Below are positions 12,201 through 27,200 of a stretch of DNA of 64,000 nucleotides, piece by piece. This DNA is from Aspidapion aeneum (taxonomy: Eukaryota; Arthropoda; Insecta; Coleoptera; Brentidae), in the NCBI GenBank assembly GCA_963576565.1, contig OY755040.1, forward strand, positions 22,820,543-22,884,542. Reading direction: 5' to 3'. Positions within the stretch are counted from its first letter, which is position 1. The number at the start of each line of letters is the position of its first letter. The notes under the pieces were generated by a model, which saw only the letters and a list, made by a program, of their open reading frames with translations, did not search any database and had not been told where the DNA came from. The position numbers were made by a program, and so were the translations under genes.

Positions 12201-15200
12201 ACTAAACAATCTTTTTATATATTCGTTACTATCGTTACTTTGATTACTGTAACTGTATTTAATTTATACAATTACTGCAAAATTCTAGGACTCTCGTTAA
12301 TTCCAAGATCATTTACTTGTAGGTATATTTTTGTAGTTGATATTATGGAAATATTTAATAAAATTTTTCAAAATGCGTAGGAACTGTTCTGTGTACAACT
12401 TTGTTTTAAAAATCTAATGCGTTACATACAAAGAAATACATACTTAAAATCCAAAAGTAAATAAAAATAGAGACAAAAGTAACAAACTAGACGAGAACTC
12501 AAAAAACATACAAAAAATTTAGACAAAAATAAAAAAATACATTCTATGTAGATTGTAGATACTAGAGACCCTGTATGTATGACATATTTTAAATAAAAGT
12601 CTTCAAAGTCAAATTTATTAAGTCAAAATTAAAGGATGAAAATATCGGTCCTCTATGCTCTAGCGATGTTTAGAGAGAGACGCACGTTCTGTCCTTTTTA
12701 ATTCATAAGCGTGGTAAAATAAAAATAAACGATTTTTAACAAAACTTTTACAGGGGGTGCGACAAACCTGTTTGTTTATATGTTAATGTTTGATGTCACT
12801 CACCGCTGACAATTTAAATTATTTTAGTGAAACGCCAATGAACTTGGCAAGAAAATAACATAACCAAAAACTGTTAATTTCAGTGACTTTGATGGGTTTG
12901 TCGCGTCTCTCTTTTGTAAAAATATGTCATACATACAGGGTCTAGTAGATACTACAATGCAAACCGACAGCCGAGGCCCAGCATTCCGAGCAAGCGGCTG
13001 CAAGCGTTCAAACAAACAACATTGCCAAATTGTCACGTCCTACTTTTTCTTATTGTTACCTTTTACAAATAAAATTTAAATCGTTAGTTACTTAAGTTAT
13101 CATAGTTACTCGCTGATTTTGGATTACTGACTTTCGAGTGATTACTGAATACTAAAATATTTGAAGGAATCAAAGTAATCAAAGTAACGAAAGTAATCAT
13201 TTAATTTTCGGATCGGTATTTGTTACTCCGTTATTTGTTGAGTAACGAGTACTTGAGTAACGAACACACCTCTAGTCGGTAAACTAGAGACATTTTACTT
13301 TAAAGTTTTTGGTGCTCCTATCGCCTTCCTTGCGATACGACGCCAAGCTAATCTAAAGGAATCAATGCTAAACTAATTTTGGCTTTGAAGCTTATAAAGC
13401 CAATTAATCGACCGAAGGGAAAAACCTTCATGTCACTTTTTTCGATCCTGAAATCTATTGATACTTCGGTGCAAAACTAAATCCCGCATCTGTAAAAAAT
13501 GTTCTTTTTTTATATGTTTTTAAAAGAAAGCTCGAAAAACATCAAAGTTAAAAAAATTACATGTCGTTATTTCTATTTTTGTTGCGAACATACCAAAGAC
13601 GGGAAGAACATACGAGGAGGTGAATGAGTATCAACAATGGATATAAATTTCTTAGGAGATATTATTAAAATGGTTTGAAAAAGCATTTTTTAGTGAAACG
13701 CAAAACGGTTATGGCACTTTTTTTATTTAGAACAAAACCAAAATTTTTGCTGGAAAAAATAAAAGTTTTTGTAATAGCAAAAATTGTTGTAAATTCAACG
13801 TGTCAGTCTTTAAACTATTATGTATCACCAAAGTAAGATACACGTATAATAGAGAATTATTGAAATACAGCCAGGCTATAATAATTGTGCCAGGCACTAT
13901 TTTGACACATTTACATTGAAAACTGACAGTTGATCCTTCAAAATTGACATACAAAAGTCAAATTTAAAAACTTTCGTCGTTTATTTTCAATTAATAAAGA
14001 AGGCACTATTTTATATAATTCCGGTTCATATAGTAAACAAAGGCTGTGTATTGAAAGATCCCAGCTGATATTACAAGGTCTCAAAATTGTACCTGGCACT
14101 ATTATAGCCTGGCTTTATTTCAATAATTCTCTAATGTAAGTTGCGTTTTCTATAATGAGTTTTTTTTGGAAAGGTAATTTTTTTGTTCTTGTGTTAATAT
14201 ATTGAAATAAGATAGCTAGTGAGAAACTGAGCAATAAACACAGCGCAGTAATTAAAATTATAATAACTAACAAAATACTTCTTAAAAACGAATTTTTCGA
14301 GATTTTGGGTAGGTATTTCTAGTATATTTTCCTCACAAATGATTAAAATGCATTTTATCTGGAAAACTATTATTCTTTTACTTGAGTTGTATCTAAAGGA
14401 CAGAAGGACGGAAGGAAATTTCATTAGTTTTTGGGACAACTTAAAATTCAAAAAAATGTTTTAAAATACGGGGAAAATAATGAAGGGACATCACTGTTAC
14501 ATAAGGAATAAAAATTAAAAAGAACATAATATGATGATGAATAATGAAGCAGATCGGGGAAAACTGTTGAGTGAACCCATAGACACAGTGTGTTTAACAA
14601 ATAAATTTTTTAACAAATGTAAACTTATGCTGACCCCTAGCACCTTTATAAAACAATTATTAGAACAAAAATGTTATGTAAGCCTAGGTAGCTTTTCTAA
14701 AGACAAAATAAAGAAAATAACGGAAAGACCGGTTTAACGGAACGGACAAACGGACAGCCTTAAAATAACGGACAGTCCGTAGAAAAAAGGACATAGGGCA
14801 ACCCTATAAAAAACTATTTTTATATCCGGTTTCAATAGCACCTTTTTAGCAGTAATTTTTCAGTAAACAAACCTTGATCTGCAGACTCACCTTCTGTGGT
14901 ATCATCATCATACTCTAAAAAAAGAAAAATTTATAGAGATTATTACCGATCAACATTGGTCCTTTTTGTCCTGACAGTCAGAAAATTGTTAAAGATTCCC
15001 ATATATCGTTAGGGTAAAAGCATAAAGATTCTGCTTAGACAAAGAAAAACTAATTTAGCAGCTGTTTAGATAAAAATAAAAATAAAAGGGGGTACTCCAA
15101 TCTCAGCAAATCGCGACGATCCGTAAAATTATAGGCAGGTAGACAAGAGCTGACTAAGGATATCAGGAGAGATCTAACGAGGTCGCGTTACGAGATCGAT

Positions 15201-18200
15201 ATTATCTTTTCTTTTGAATCTGCGAAGCGCGAAGGAGGTAAGAATTGCGTTTTTATAAACCTTAAAGTTTAACTTAGTTAAAGTTTACTATCAAAAAAAA
15301 GGTTCAAATGCTAAAGTGGCATTTTTCAGGAAACGCCGATCGGAATGTAATAAGTTTGTTTATTGCAGAGGACCGTGAAATTCCTTGCAAAACTACCATT
15401 ATGAACATAATTCAACATTTTGATTTGGGTGCGTTAAGCAACGTTAAAAGTAACAGCTAGAAACTTCCGTTTGTGCTGGTGCTGAAGTACTATTTAAGTA
15501 CAGCCATTGCTAAAGAGATACTTGATAATATTCCTACCAGGGTAGGTTTTCTGGGTCTTGAACGTTATAATAGTTCCCATCACATGGTTTGACCAATGGC
15601 AGGCTTTAAATTAGCTCCGAGCCGTCACCTGCTATGCGAAAAGACCTCCATTGCGCAAGCTTCTCCCAAGATCCGACCGAGGATCGTTCAGTTGTTACCC
15701 TGGCAGGAGAACAGATTTTACTTTAAACGCGTAAAACTCACTAACTCTGAAGAGCGGGCGACTATGTAATTGGTCGAGTCATTTCGCACAGCAGGCGACC
15801 GCTTAGAGTTTTCTATTGGTCAAAGCGTGTGATTTGGATGGTCACATAGTTCAAGACCCAGAATAGCCATCCAGAACCATTCGAAACATTTTAAGAAGAC
15901 ATGGATACAAAGCCTTCAAGTTAAAAAAATCTCAGGAACTGTATTTTAAGGTTGGAATTTTGTGAAAAATTGATAGATCGTGCAAATCAGGATAAAAATT
16001 TTATTTACTAACAAAAGTAAATGTGCGAACACAATACCCTCAAAAATTATATGTTTATATTAAATTATAATATCCTCGGGCCATGTTCGGGCTAGAGAAG
16101 CTATTGTTTTCGACGAATTTTTTTTTGTTCAGATAACGCTGAAAATGTGTTATTTTGGTGTATTTTGAACTATCCTAGCAATATCATCGTTATGTCTGTC
16201 TGTGCGTGTGTGTCTGTGTGTGTGTGTGTGTGTGTATGTCTGTCCGTAACACGATAGCTCATAACCGCTTAACCGATTTTCATACTGTAACGAGCTGATG
16301 AGAATTTTTGCCAGTTAAAAAATTTTAAAAATGGTAACTTTTTAGCGGAGCGATCAATATGCGGTTTTCGAAATCTAGTAAAGCACATTTTTCTCAAAAA
16401 TTTTTGTTATAAATCATAAACTTTGTAGAAGCTGGAGTTTACTTGGAGTGTGCTAACTGGTTAGGAAGGTATCAGATCCATTTATATTAATGGTAACTTG
16501 ATTGGGGCTGCTTATTTAAACTTGTAAAATCAAGTAAGTCCTGCAATTTAACAGTTGCCGGATGATGATTTTCAGCAAGTTTGGTTTCAGCAGAATGAGT
16601 ATTCACCTGGGAATTTTTAGACGAAACTTTTCCCCGACAAGTAATAGGCAGACGCAGTATTGTAACTGTATGTAATTTTTGTTATTTGGCGTTATGTTAA
16701 AAATAAGCTCCAATTCAAGCTCATAATTAAGCCGAACTTCGAATTATTGAATTGAATTGAGGAGGCTTTTAATTCGATCACACCTGAGATGCTAAGCAAC
16801 GTACCGCAGGGAATTTTTAACAGTTTAGGGGATTGTTTAGCACAGCAGGCTGGCAAGTTTGAGCATTTAATTTGAATAATTTAGTAGCTCTTGAAAAGAC
16901 TCTTCAAAATCACATATTTTAATTTTTTTTTAAGATGTTGAATCGGCTATGCTGTAACAACAGCAATGTGAAAAATCATTATTATTCGTAGGATTTGACA
17001 GCAGGGTTGGATGGGACAGGCGGGCAACCGGGCAAATGCCCGGTGGGCCATTACAATTTGGGGCCGGTTGGGCCGCAGGCCCGATGTACCCATTCCAAAT
17101 TATTAATATTTATTTTTGTATATTTGCCAAACGAACTAATTAAAACATTAAACATTTAAATTTAAAAAACTGAAAGTAGTAACTCCAGGCCTGCGTTACT
17201 CGTTTAATTCTTACAGTTACTTTTATATTAAAACAAGTATAATGTATCAAGGAGATAACGTGATAACGGCACTTATACTTATTAATATCTTTTTACAAGA
17301 CCAATTTCCAGAAGAAAAAATCGGGAGATTAAAAAACTGTAATAAAAATATTGTCCAATTTTTTTTTTATTATTTGTGTTGCTGTTGTGATATCTCTTTT
17401 AACACACTTTGTTGACTATTTTGGTGGGGATTGATCCCGCTGATCTCCCCCTTCGGTACGGCCTTGCCAATATCTCATATCTTAGTTGTGAAAAATCATT
17501 TTTGGTGCTAAAATTCATACAAAATCTAAGAAATCGATTAACCGATTGAAAAATCGGTATTGGGTCCAATTTAATTTAAGGAGATCATAGATAAAATTGC
17601 AGCATCAAGTTCATTATTAAAAAAGTCGTTACCATATGAAAAATTAGCATACCTGCTCTGCCCCCGGTAGTTAAAAGTGCACAAGTGACGAAAGTGTGGT
17701 TAGGAAAAAAACGACTTGAAAGTTTTAATTGTACATAAGGCAGTACTACAGTTACTGCTATTTGTTTTTTTTTAAGTTTTCTTAAAAATCTTATTACATA
17801 GGACATGAGGAAAATCAGTCGAGACCAAAAAGCTAAATTCGAAAAAAAATTACTTGCAGCCTTTTAACTAACGGGGGCAGTGCTGTTGTATGTCGAAATT
17901 TTCTACTTTTTTTTCCGAGTTTTCATTTTGCGATAAAATTAGATTTTAATTATGTTAATAGGTACTTAGTGTTTAATATAGGCATACAGAATATAAAACT
18001 TTACAAAAATATCTAGAGCAGTATCACAGATATTAATAATAAAGGAGATTTTCTGAAAGTCTTTAAACACCTTGTATCTCACAAGAGTGTTTAGGACATG
18101 CATACATATGTTTATAATATGAAGTTTTTTTTTTCTCAAAATGCAAATTACATCCTTTAAAATTAGCATTTAATTTAATAACAAAAGCTCTATAATATCA

Positions 18201-21200
18201 AAAACAAAAATAACACAATATGGCTTCATTTTCTTTGCCGTAAAATTTTTGTGCAGAATCGAGGGCCGAATAAAAAAAAATTGCCAAGGCCGGTTTGTTT
18301 CAGCCCATCCAACCCTGTATAAGTGCACATGTGCACGTGCACTCCCAAATTATACTTAAAGAAATATTAAACTTTGATCATTAATTAATTTAATTAATAA
18401 TTACCCCAAAAGGAATTCACTAAAGACTGGAATATTATCTAGAAATTAATACCCGGTATGTGTTTGTATTCATGTTCAAACCAAGTCGAATCTAATTCTT
18501 TTCGGTAATTTACTGGAACCAAATTCTATGCACCGTGGATGTAATGTCGCATGCTAATTACGAAATTTAGAAAGAGAGAACGACATGTCCCAATAGATTT
18601 TTACAGTACATAGAATCTGAACCTTCCTTCGGCACCGCGCTTATACAATAACTAGCCTCGATGCCGCCCGCACCCCCGTGATGCCTCCCGCGACCATGTT
18701 GCATTTTAGAACAGTTCACGCGCACTTTTCAGTCGTGCGCGCTTAGACAACTTCCTATTATCGGTCGGGCGCTGGCAGTTTGTTTTGATTTCGACGATTT
18801 GGCATTTACGACAATGGCGGAAGTTTCTAATTCTGATAGCATTAGCGTGCAATATTTAAAGGCAATCAAATTTTCATCTTTGCCATTAGAAGAGAAAATA
18901 TATGTTAACTAGGTATGATACATTTATTATTTATTTATAATTACAATAATAATAGGTAGGTAACTAATATCTAACTAAATATCTTATTTTTTAATTATTT
19001 GCTCTAAATTATATTATACCTCAAAAAGTTAGTGTGCCACTCAAAAAAAATTTATTATGCCTGCGCCGCAATTTTTATTTTATTTTTGGTGTGCACCCCC
19101 AAAGCTTTTTACCACGCGCCGCCACTGCCCTGTATGATAGTCTAAGTTAACGCGATGTTTAGAGACAATAATAAACGAAAAATGGGTAATTTCCTCTTCG
19201 GAAATCTCTGAGTAACTGCATCATAGACTACACCTGAAGTAGGCAAATAAATAACTTTATCACTACCAAAAACAATGCAATAAAGTTCATTCGAAGTGGC
19301 TTATAAAAGGCGGAGCATAACCCGAGAGTGATGAAGAGGAGAACACCTGCTAAATTAGTTTTTCTCTTTCTACGCAGAATTTTCATGGTCATTATAGTTT
19401 TTACCCAAACAGTATATAAAAGTAACTGCATGGGAATTCGGAAACAGAAAAAAAGGAGACCTACAAAAAATGCGTTAACATGATTCGATTGACTATAGTC
19501 GGTTATACAACATTTGCTTAAAAAATGACGATGATAATTTTTCAAAAATAGACTATTATTTGTTTTCCCGTCGGCGTCGCTCAGACGTACTTCTGAAACA
19601 AAGCAAAATTTTTTCTATTAATTATTGTTTTCAAAATTTTTTGCTTGCGGCACAAATGACGGTCAATCGAATGACCTTAACGAATTTTTTCTACGCCTAC
19701 TTTTTTTTAGAAATCGTTTCCAAAATTCCCATGTAAGTTACTTTTTTCTCGGACACCCTGTATATTGGTGTATGTATTAGAGAAATGTTTGAATTTATTA
19801 CGTGACAAAGGGGGGTATATGTGTCAAAAGATGTGGTTAGTATAAGTAATTTGAGCTAGCTGTGTTCCAAGCAATATTAGAATTTTTTCCCCACAAAAGC
19901 TCGATTGGTTCAATAAAGCTTAATAATTCCAAATATTTTTTTCAGATTCTTTATTATAACTCTTACCTCTGTTGTCTGGATGTGGTTGCTTTGGAAATCT
20001 TGTTACACGAGGTTTCAAAGCAGATTTTGGCCTGTCAGATTTTGGAAAAACTGGAGGATTCCACTTTTCTCCAAATTTATCTGGAGCTTCATCAGGATTT
20101 TCTAAAAAAAACTAACTTGCCAAAATGCAAGACTTTGGCACAACGAATTAAAGAGTGTGAATGAACATTTTACTGTTAAGAATAATTAAGCTAGAGCTTA
20201 ACAACATAAAGCTTTAGAGATGGTTTCATTTAATGCAATATCAATCGTTGCACTATCTGTGACATACCCATTGTCTTTATTAGTTGGATATACAACAATA
20301 AAAAATATTTTTAACTACAAGTATGTAGCAACTTTGATATAGAGAATGAATTTTTTTTTAAATCTAACATGGACTACTTAGTTTGAGTATTCTACAAAAA
20401 AAACTGCTTTTTATATTTAATTTTAGTAGAAATATTTTTCTTAACATTAAAACAAACCTTGAACTTCCAAGCTATCAGCATAACTTTTATGTTCATAGTC
20501 TAACAGCGGGTCCACACCAAACCAACAAAACAAAACAGCAACTCAATGTTTTCTCACGTTTTTGAAACAAAATAAGAACAATTCGGCAACTTTTTTGTCG
20601 GCGTTTTCAGCATCTTTTTATTTTCTCGTCGCCTTTCGGTAACGATCAGTGTTGATGTTTTGTTTTTGTTTTGGGCAACTTTTTCGGTCTAGTCTGTACG
20701 CGAATCAAACAGAAACAAACATCGTGGTTCAGTTTGTGTAGTTTCTGTGTGCAAAATAAGTCGGAAGAAAAAATTAAATGGTGTGTTAAAAATACATGTA
20801 AATTAATTGAGCTTTATCGAGAAGCTAGATTGTTATGGGACGCCAGACACCCTGATTATAAAAATCTTTATAAAAAGGCAGACGCCTTAAAGGAAATAGG
20901 AATATTGTGTGATACTTCTTCAGAGCAAGTGGATAGAAGAATAAAAAACATCAATACCCAGTTGCAAAGGCTCTGCTACAGAATAGCGTCTTACAAAAAA
21001 GCGCTGCTTCAAAATGGCGCTGCCACAAAATAACCTGCATCAAAATAGCGCCAACAAAATAGTGCGCATCAAAACAGCGCTGCTACAAAATCACGTGCAT
21101 CAAAATGGCGCTGCCTCAAAATAGCGCTGCTACAAAATAGCGCTGCTACAAAATAGCGTTGCTACAAAATAGCGCGCACCAAAATAGCGCCTTTAAAAAT

Positions 21201-24200
21201 AGCGCTGCTACAAAATAGCGCGCATCAAAATGGCGCTGCTTCAAAATAGCGCTGCTATAAAATAGCGTCTTATGACTTACTACTCCCGGTAACCTCATTC
21301 TAATATATATTTAAAAGAAAAACGTCCCTGACTTTTTCCCGGGATTCTAGAGGGTGTGAAACGAAACCGAACCAAACCGAACCAAACCGAACCGAACCGG
21401 CATCCTAGAGGTTGTGAAACCAAACCGAACTAAACCGATCCTTTGATTGGGTTCAGTTCGGTTCGGTTCAGTATAGTTTCACACCCGCTAGGATCCCGCG
21501 AAAAAGTCAGGGTAGTTTTTTTTTTTTGAAAAAAATATTAGAAAGAGACCCCTTAGTCAAACAGTAGTTGATGTTTTTAATGATGCTGTTTTAAATTTCG
21601 CTGTTTTTATGAGGTCGCTTTTATACCACAGCGCGTTTTTGATGCGCGATATTTTGTGATTGCGCTATTTTGTAGCAGCGATATTTTGATGCGCGCTATT
21701 TTGAAGCAGCGCAATTTTGATGCTCGCTATTTTGTGATTGCGCTATTTTGTAGCAGCGCTATTTTGATGCGCGCTATTTTGTAGCAGCGCTATTTTGATG
21801 CGCGCTATTTTGACGCTCGCTATTTTGTAGCAGCGCTATTTTGTAGCAGCGCTATTTTGTGGCAGCGCTATTCTGTAAGGCGCTATTCTGTAGCAGCGCT
21901 ATTTTGTAAGGCGCTATTTTGTAGCAGCGCTATTTTGTAGCAGCGCTATTTTGTAGCAGCGCTATTTTGTAGCAGCGCTATTTTGAAGCAGCGCTATTTT
22001 GGAGTGCGCTATTCTGTAGCAGAGCCAGTCTCAAAGAGAACACAGAAATTATCATCATCATAAAAAGTTTACTAATTGTTTTCCTATATGTGGAGAGCAG
22101 TTGACAATTTGTTCGTGTTTTCGAAACGTGCAGTTTTGTTGTGTTGCTGTTTTTGTTTTGTTGGTTTGATGTGAACCCGACATAATATTAAGAAAAATAG
22201 ATAGCTTTAACACATATCCAGATATTTAAAAAGATTCAAAGATCTTTGGCATTTGGCCTTGACAGACTGAGTGAATTATATGCACGCATGATTAGTAATT
22301 CAATATTAGATATTAGAAAAGTTATTCCGGCAAAAGCTAAATAAATGGAACTCGATTTTTACCTAAGTTGACTGGACGCTGTCCCCATGTAAATAATGTT
22401 ACATCAGTTCGCAAAGCAGGACTTTCAGATTTTGGGAAAGCTGGAGGCATCCATTTCCCTCCATATTCATCTGCAGGTTTTTGTTTAGCTGCTGGTTTGT
22501 ATTTATCTGCGGGTTTTTCACTAACTTTCTTTCTAACGAAATTAGGGTTTTTATTTTTCTTTGCCTTATTCTTGTTTATTATATTAAAAAAAAACTTTAC
22601 AAAACCTAAATAAAAGTGTGTTTAAGTTATAACCAAAAAAAATTGATCTATGGCGGATCTGATACCTTTCTAGACCATTAGTACACAATAATAAAATAAA
22701 AAAATATTTGACTAAATATTTTCAAACAGTAAAATCCAGGGGCTTATTTTGATATAAAAAAACTCTGCCAATCTATGGGCACATAAGCTCACACTGGGTA
22801 CTATAGTTTTAGTGTATCTACTTGAAAGCTAATATAACTAAAAACTGAAGTATATTTTATTGAACTCCAGACTCAATTACCTTTCGTTTGATACCACACA
22901 AGCCATGTTTTGACTTAAACTCTAATTTTTCAAATCTACCCCCACCCTTTTTTTAAAAACTAAAATGTATTTTTTTTAACTCCAGACTCAATTACATTTC
23001 GTTTGATATCACACACGCCATATTTCCCCATAAACTCTAATTTTTGAAATCTACCCCCACCCTTTTATTTGGTTTGTGTTCAATGGATTTTGTTCATTTT
23101 TAAATGGGACCATCTCGGCCCAAAACCCAGCCTAGGTACGAAATTTCATTAAAATCGGCGGTTTTTGAGTTATGCGCGTTGGTCGTTACAGACAGACAGA
23201 CAGACAGACATACAGACAGACAGACGGCGCAACAAAAAAGTTTCAAAATCATCTGAAACGCAAAGATATATAAAAATTTTTGAAATCGGAGCAACTTTTT
23301 TTTTCTCGAAAAAATTAGGATCACCATAGCTCACACTACTATAGTATAGTATACGTGTGAGCTAATACAAAGAAATTCTTACTTAGAAGTAAGAAATACT
23401 TTTTAAATTGAAACTAAATTTCGAACTTCCATTGTCTTATTTTAAACACGACATTTCGGTTAGTAAGTATCTCTAGCCGTTTTCAAGTCTAAACTAAACA
23501 ATCTAGTCTATGGGCTACTACTTATACTTGGTATGCGGTATACTTGGTGACGGTCCGCCCCCTTTTTTAATCCTAAGACGCCTGGTTTCCATATGTTTGG
23601 TATGTCCGTGCTTGGTTGACTGAAAACTTCTTTATTCTGCATTATAAACGCAGCTTCAATAAACTTTAGTTTTCGCCAATGCGACTCCTTATGCAATACT
23701 TTAGCTTATGACCACTGAATCCTGTGATCAACCGGATTTTTCAATACCCCTAATGGGGCACTTTTTGTTCATGTTCATTTACTCTAACCTGAAGAGCGCG
23801 TTTCGTTTCACCTACATATGATTTACAACACTCACACGGGATTTGGTAAATGCATGCCTAATTATTTGAGGGATTTTCTGTTTTTGTTTAAGTTACAAAA
23901 CTCCTTATCGTATTTCCCGATGAAAATACCGTTTTTATTTTATAGTGTTTGGCTATTCGTCCTATGTTTCCTGAAATCCCTTGAACATATGGAATGTTAA
24001 TAACACCCAACGGATTATTATTTTGGGAATTTGCTACAAAAAATGTTACGCGGCTGGTACACCCGGGTATTACACGCAAGTTTACCTCCTAGCACCAGTG
24101 GTCCGCGATTAGAACAAGTGTTGCTTGAGAGTAGGTGGAGGGTCAAGCTTAAAGCGCTGCGAATTCATAAGTTCTGTTGGTTTTTCTCAATCCCGGGTAT

Positions 24201-27200
24201 GTCATTCCCAGGTGTACCAACACCGGGTTAAGCAATAGGAGGCTGGTTGCTTGAATAATAAACTTAATTGTCCATAATTTTTTAGCAGGCTGTCATTTAA
24301 CATAAAGCAAACATATACTCGCCACTAGATGCTGTTCTATAACAAAAATAAATGGATCCATGACGGATCTGATACCACGGATCACCTTTTGTTAGGTGAT
24401 CCGTGTAAAGTTCGCGCAGCGAGAGTTGAAGCCACCTACGTCACGGCTGAGGGGGATCTACTGGCCCCGCCTCTAGCTTGTGATTGACTGTTTCGGAGAT
24501 CCATAGGCGTAGTGTTTTATATTGGGAATTAGTTTAATAAATTATTATGTGTAATTTATTCCGCACGGCACTATCCGACCGCAAGTAGGCGTATGCCAAA
24601 ATAAAATTGATGACGTGCGTGGCATCAACTCTCACCGCGTCTACTCTACCTTCCTAGCTGGCCTATTAGCACACTTCAAGTGAAGCTATGATAATCAGCC
24701 CTAAAAACAATAAACCGCATATTGATGCAATGCTCCGTTAAAAAATTAGCATTTTTAAAATTTTTTGATTGCTCAAAAACTGTCATTAGCACTAATGGAT
24801 TTTGTCCAAAATCTAATCAACTCGTTAGAGTATCGAAGACTATTTTACTTAAAAATTTTATGAAAATCGGTTCAGCGGCTTAGGAGCTATCGTGTTACGG
24901 ACAGTAAAAAAATACACACACACAGACAGACATCATGACGATATTGCTAGGATAGGTCAAAATACACCCACATTTTCGGCGTTATCTCAAAAAAATTTTT
25001 TTGTCGAAAACAATTCCTTCTCTAGCTATTGCTGCGCGGGCTAGGAAGGTAAATAATACAAATTACGGTCAGAACTTACTAGTCTCCGGTCAGAACTCAC
25101 CAGTCTCCCGGTCAGAACTCACCAGTCTCCCAGATACCTCTGATAACACTCATTTTAATCACATCGACTTTTAAAGTAACAGAATTTACCATAAAAACGT
25201 TGGCTTGCAGTTTTAAATGTATTAGTAGTTATGTGACGAAAAAACCAAACTTTATTTTAAATTTTTAATTGGTAATATGCTCACAAGTAGTTTATTTTCT
25301 CATTTGTGGGTTAAAGTCCATATTTTGTTGGTATTTTATTAGCACTCATAATAATGTCATTATAAGCTGTGCTGTTATGTAATTAGAAAGTTATCGCTTA
25401 AAAAATCACAAAATATTAATAACAACAAGAATAATTATAAAGATTAAATAACATTAATAAAACAAAACACTAATTTTCGTAAGAGAAGAAACAAAATGTC
25501 CTCATATAAGCAAGTCTTTTTCTAGAAACAAACCAATATGATTTTTATAAAACGAAACAAAAAAATACCTTTTTTGGAACCGGAAAGCCTAAAAGCAGTT
25601 CTGTTTTGAACCGATGCAATTTCACTTGATTTGATATAATTGTTTTTGCGTACTTACTAAGTTTGCGTATAATAATACCGTCTATTGATGTTAAAAAGTT
25701 TGAAAACTTACAATCCTCCGCCTCGAGCGTTTTCCTCATCATCATCTACTAACTCTAATTCTCCTGATCTATAGAAGTGGAATTCTCGTGTGCTAAAAAA
25801 TTATAAGTATTATTAAATGTGTATAATAAAGCAATTTTTATGTTTTTTTCATGAAATTTTTTGCAATTTTTCGTTAGCAATTTAAATATAAGGACCCTTT
25901 TATAATCCAATTGTAGGTTCTATACCTTTTCAAAGCCCCACACATATTAGGTACTTATTGCCATAAAGCTAGGCAGTAATATTGCCGGATAGTAGACAGT
26001 TTTCCATTGAAAAATAACAGTTGATCTTTTAAAATTGACATAACCTAATTTTGAAAGAAAACAGCTTTTGCCAAGTTTAGAAAAACATTTCCAAACTAGT
26101 AAGAAACTTCCATTTTGAAATTTATATTGGAGAAGTTGGCTGTACTTTTATTATACCTTTTCAAAGCCCCACACATATTAGGTACTTATTGCCATAAAGC
26201 CAGGCAGTAATATTGCCGGATAGTAGACAGTTTTCCATTGAAAAATAACAGTTGATCTTTTAAAATTGACATAACCTAATTTTGAAAGAAAACAGCTTTT
26301 GCCAAGTTTAGTAAAACATTTCCAAACTAGTAAGAAACTTCCATTTTGAAATTTATATTGGAGAAGTTGGCTGTACTTTTATCTGAATACTTTTTACGCA
26401 TTACCATTTTCGAGTACTTGGCTTTTTTTGCATGAAATGTTTTCACTCTTTTTTTAAAGGATTTGGATAATATTTAACTTGCCTTTACTTTTATCTCAAT
26501 TCTTTTTACGTACTTAATTCCATTTTCGCGTACTTGGCGTTATTTTAGATAAAATGTTTTTGTTATGATTTCACTCCTTTTTTTAAAGGATTTATAATAT
26601 TTAAGTTTTAAAGTAATAAAATATGCGGAATATTGTTCAAAACTTTTGCAATGCCTTATTTAAAATTTTGAAGTTTTTAAATTTTTTCTTATAGTTTCAT
26701 CATAGTTCCTATCAGCCTTTTAAAGCTCAGTTCTCTAGCGTTTCTGGAATGGGGCAATGTTACTATTACATAACTTCACATTTATAGTGGAAGGCAGTAA
26801 ATTAAAAATTTTCGGTTTTTAATTTTTTCTATAGTTTTATTATAATTCTTATCGGCCTTCTAAAGCTCAGCTCTCTAGCGTTGCTGCAAGTGAGAAATGT
26901 TACTTTTACATAACTTTACATTTATAGAGGAGGTAAGTAAATTAAAATTTTGGGATTTTTAAATTTTTTCCCATCGTTTTATCATAGTTCCTATCAGTCT
27001 ACCAAAGCTCAGCTCTCTGGTGTTCTGTAGAGTCCCTGTATGTTGACATATTTGGATATATTATATAATATATCATATCCAAATATGTCAACATACAGGG
27101 ACTCTAGTGTTCTGGAGTGGGCAATGTTATTTTAAATGTATATAGGGGGTGGAGTAAATTATAATTTTGGGTTTTTTTTCCTAGGGTTTGGTCTTAATTT

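Noticed and set aside
20966..22020. CRISPR-like array from regularly repeated 18-21 bp units
   Set aside because: Units are contiguous, variable, inverted in the right half and without unique spacers; this is a fold-back transposon.
23100..23327. Minus-strand frame with CLSVCLSVCLSV repeat
   Set aside because: Direct translation of the (ACAG)n microsatellite.
24375..24404. Rho-independent-type terminator from the 12-bp inverted repeat
   Set aside because: Eukaryotic nuclear context and location in a dispersed repeat make a bacterial-type terminator implausible.
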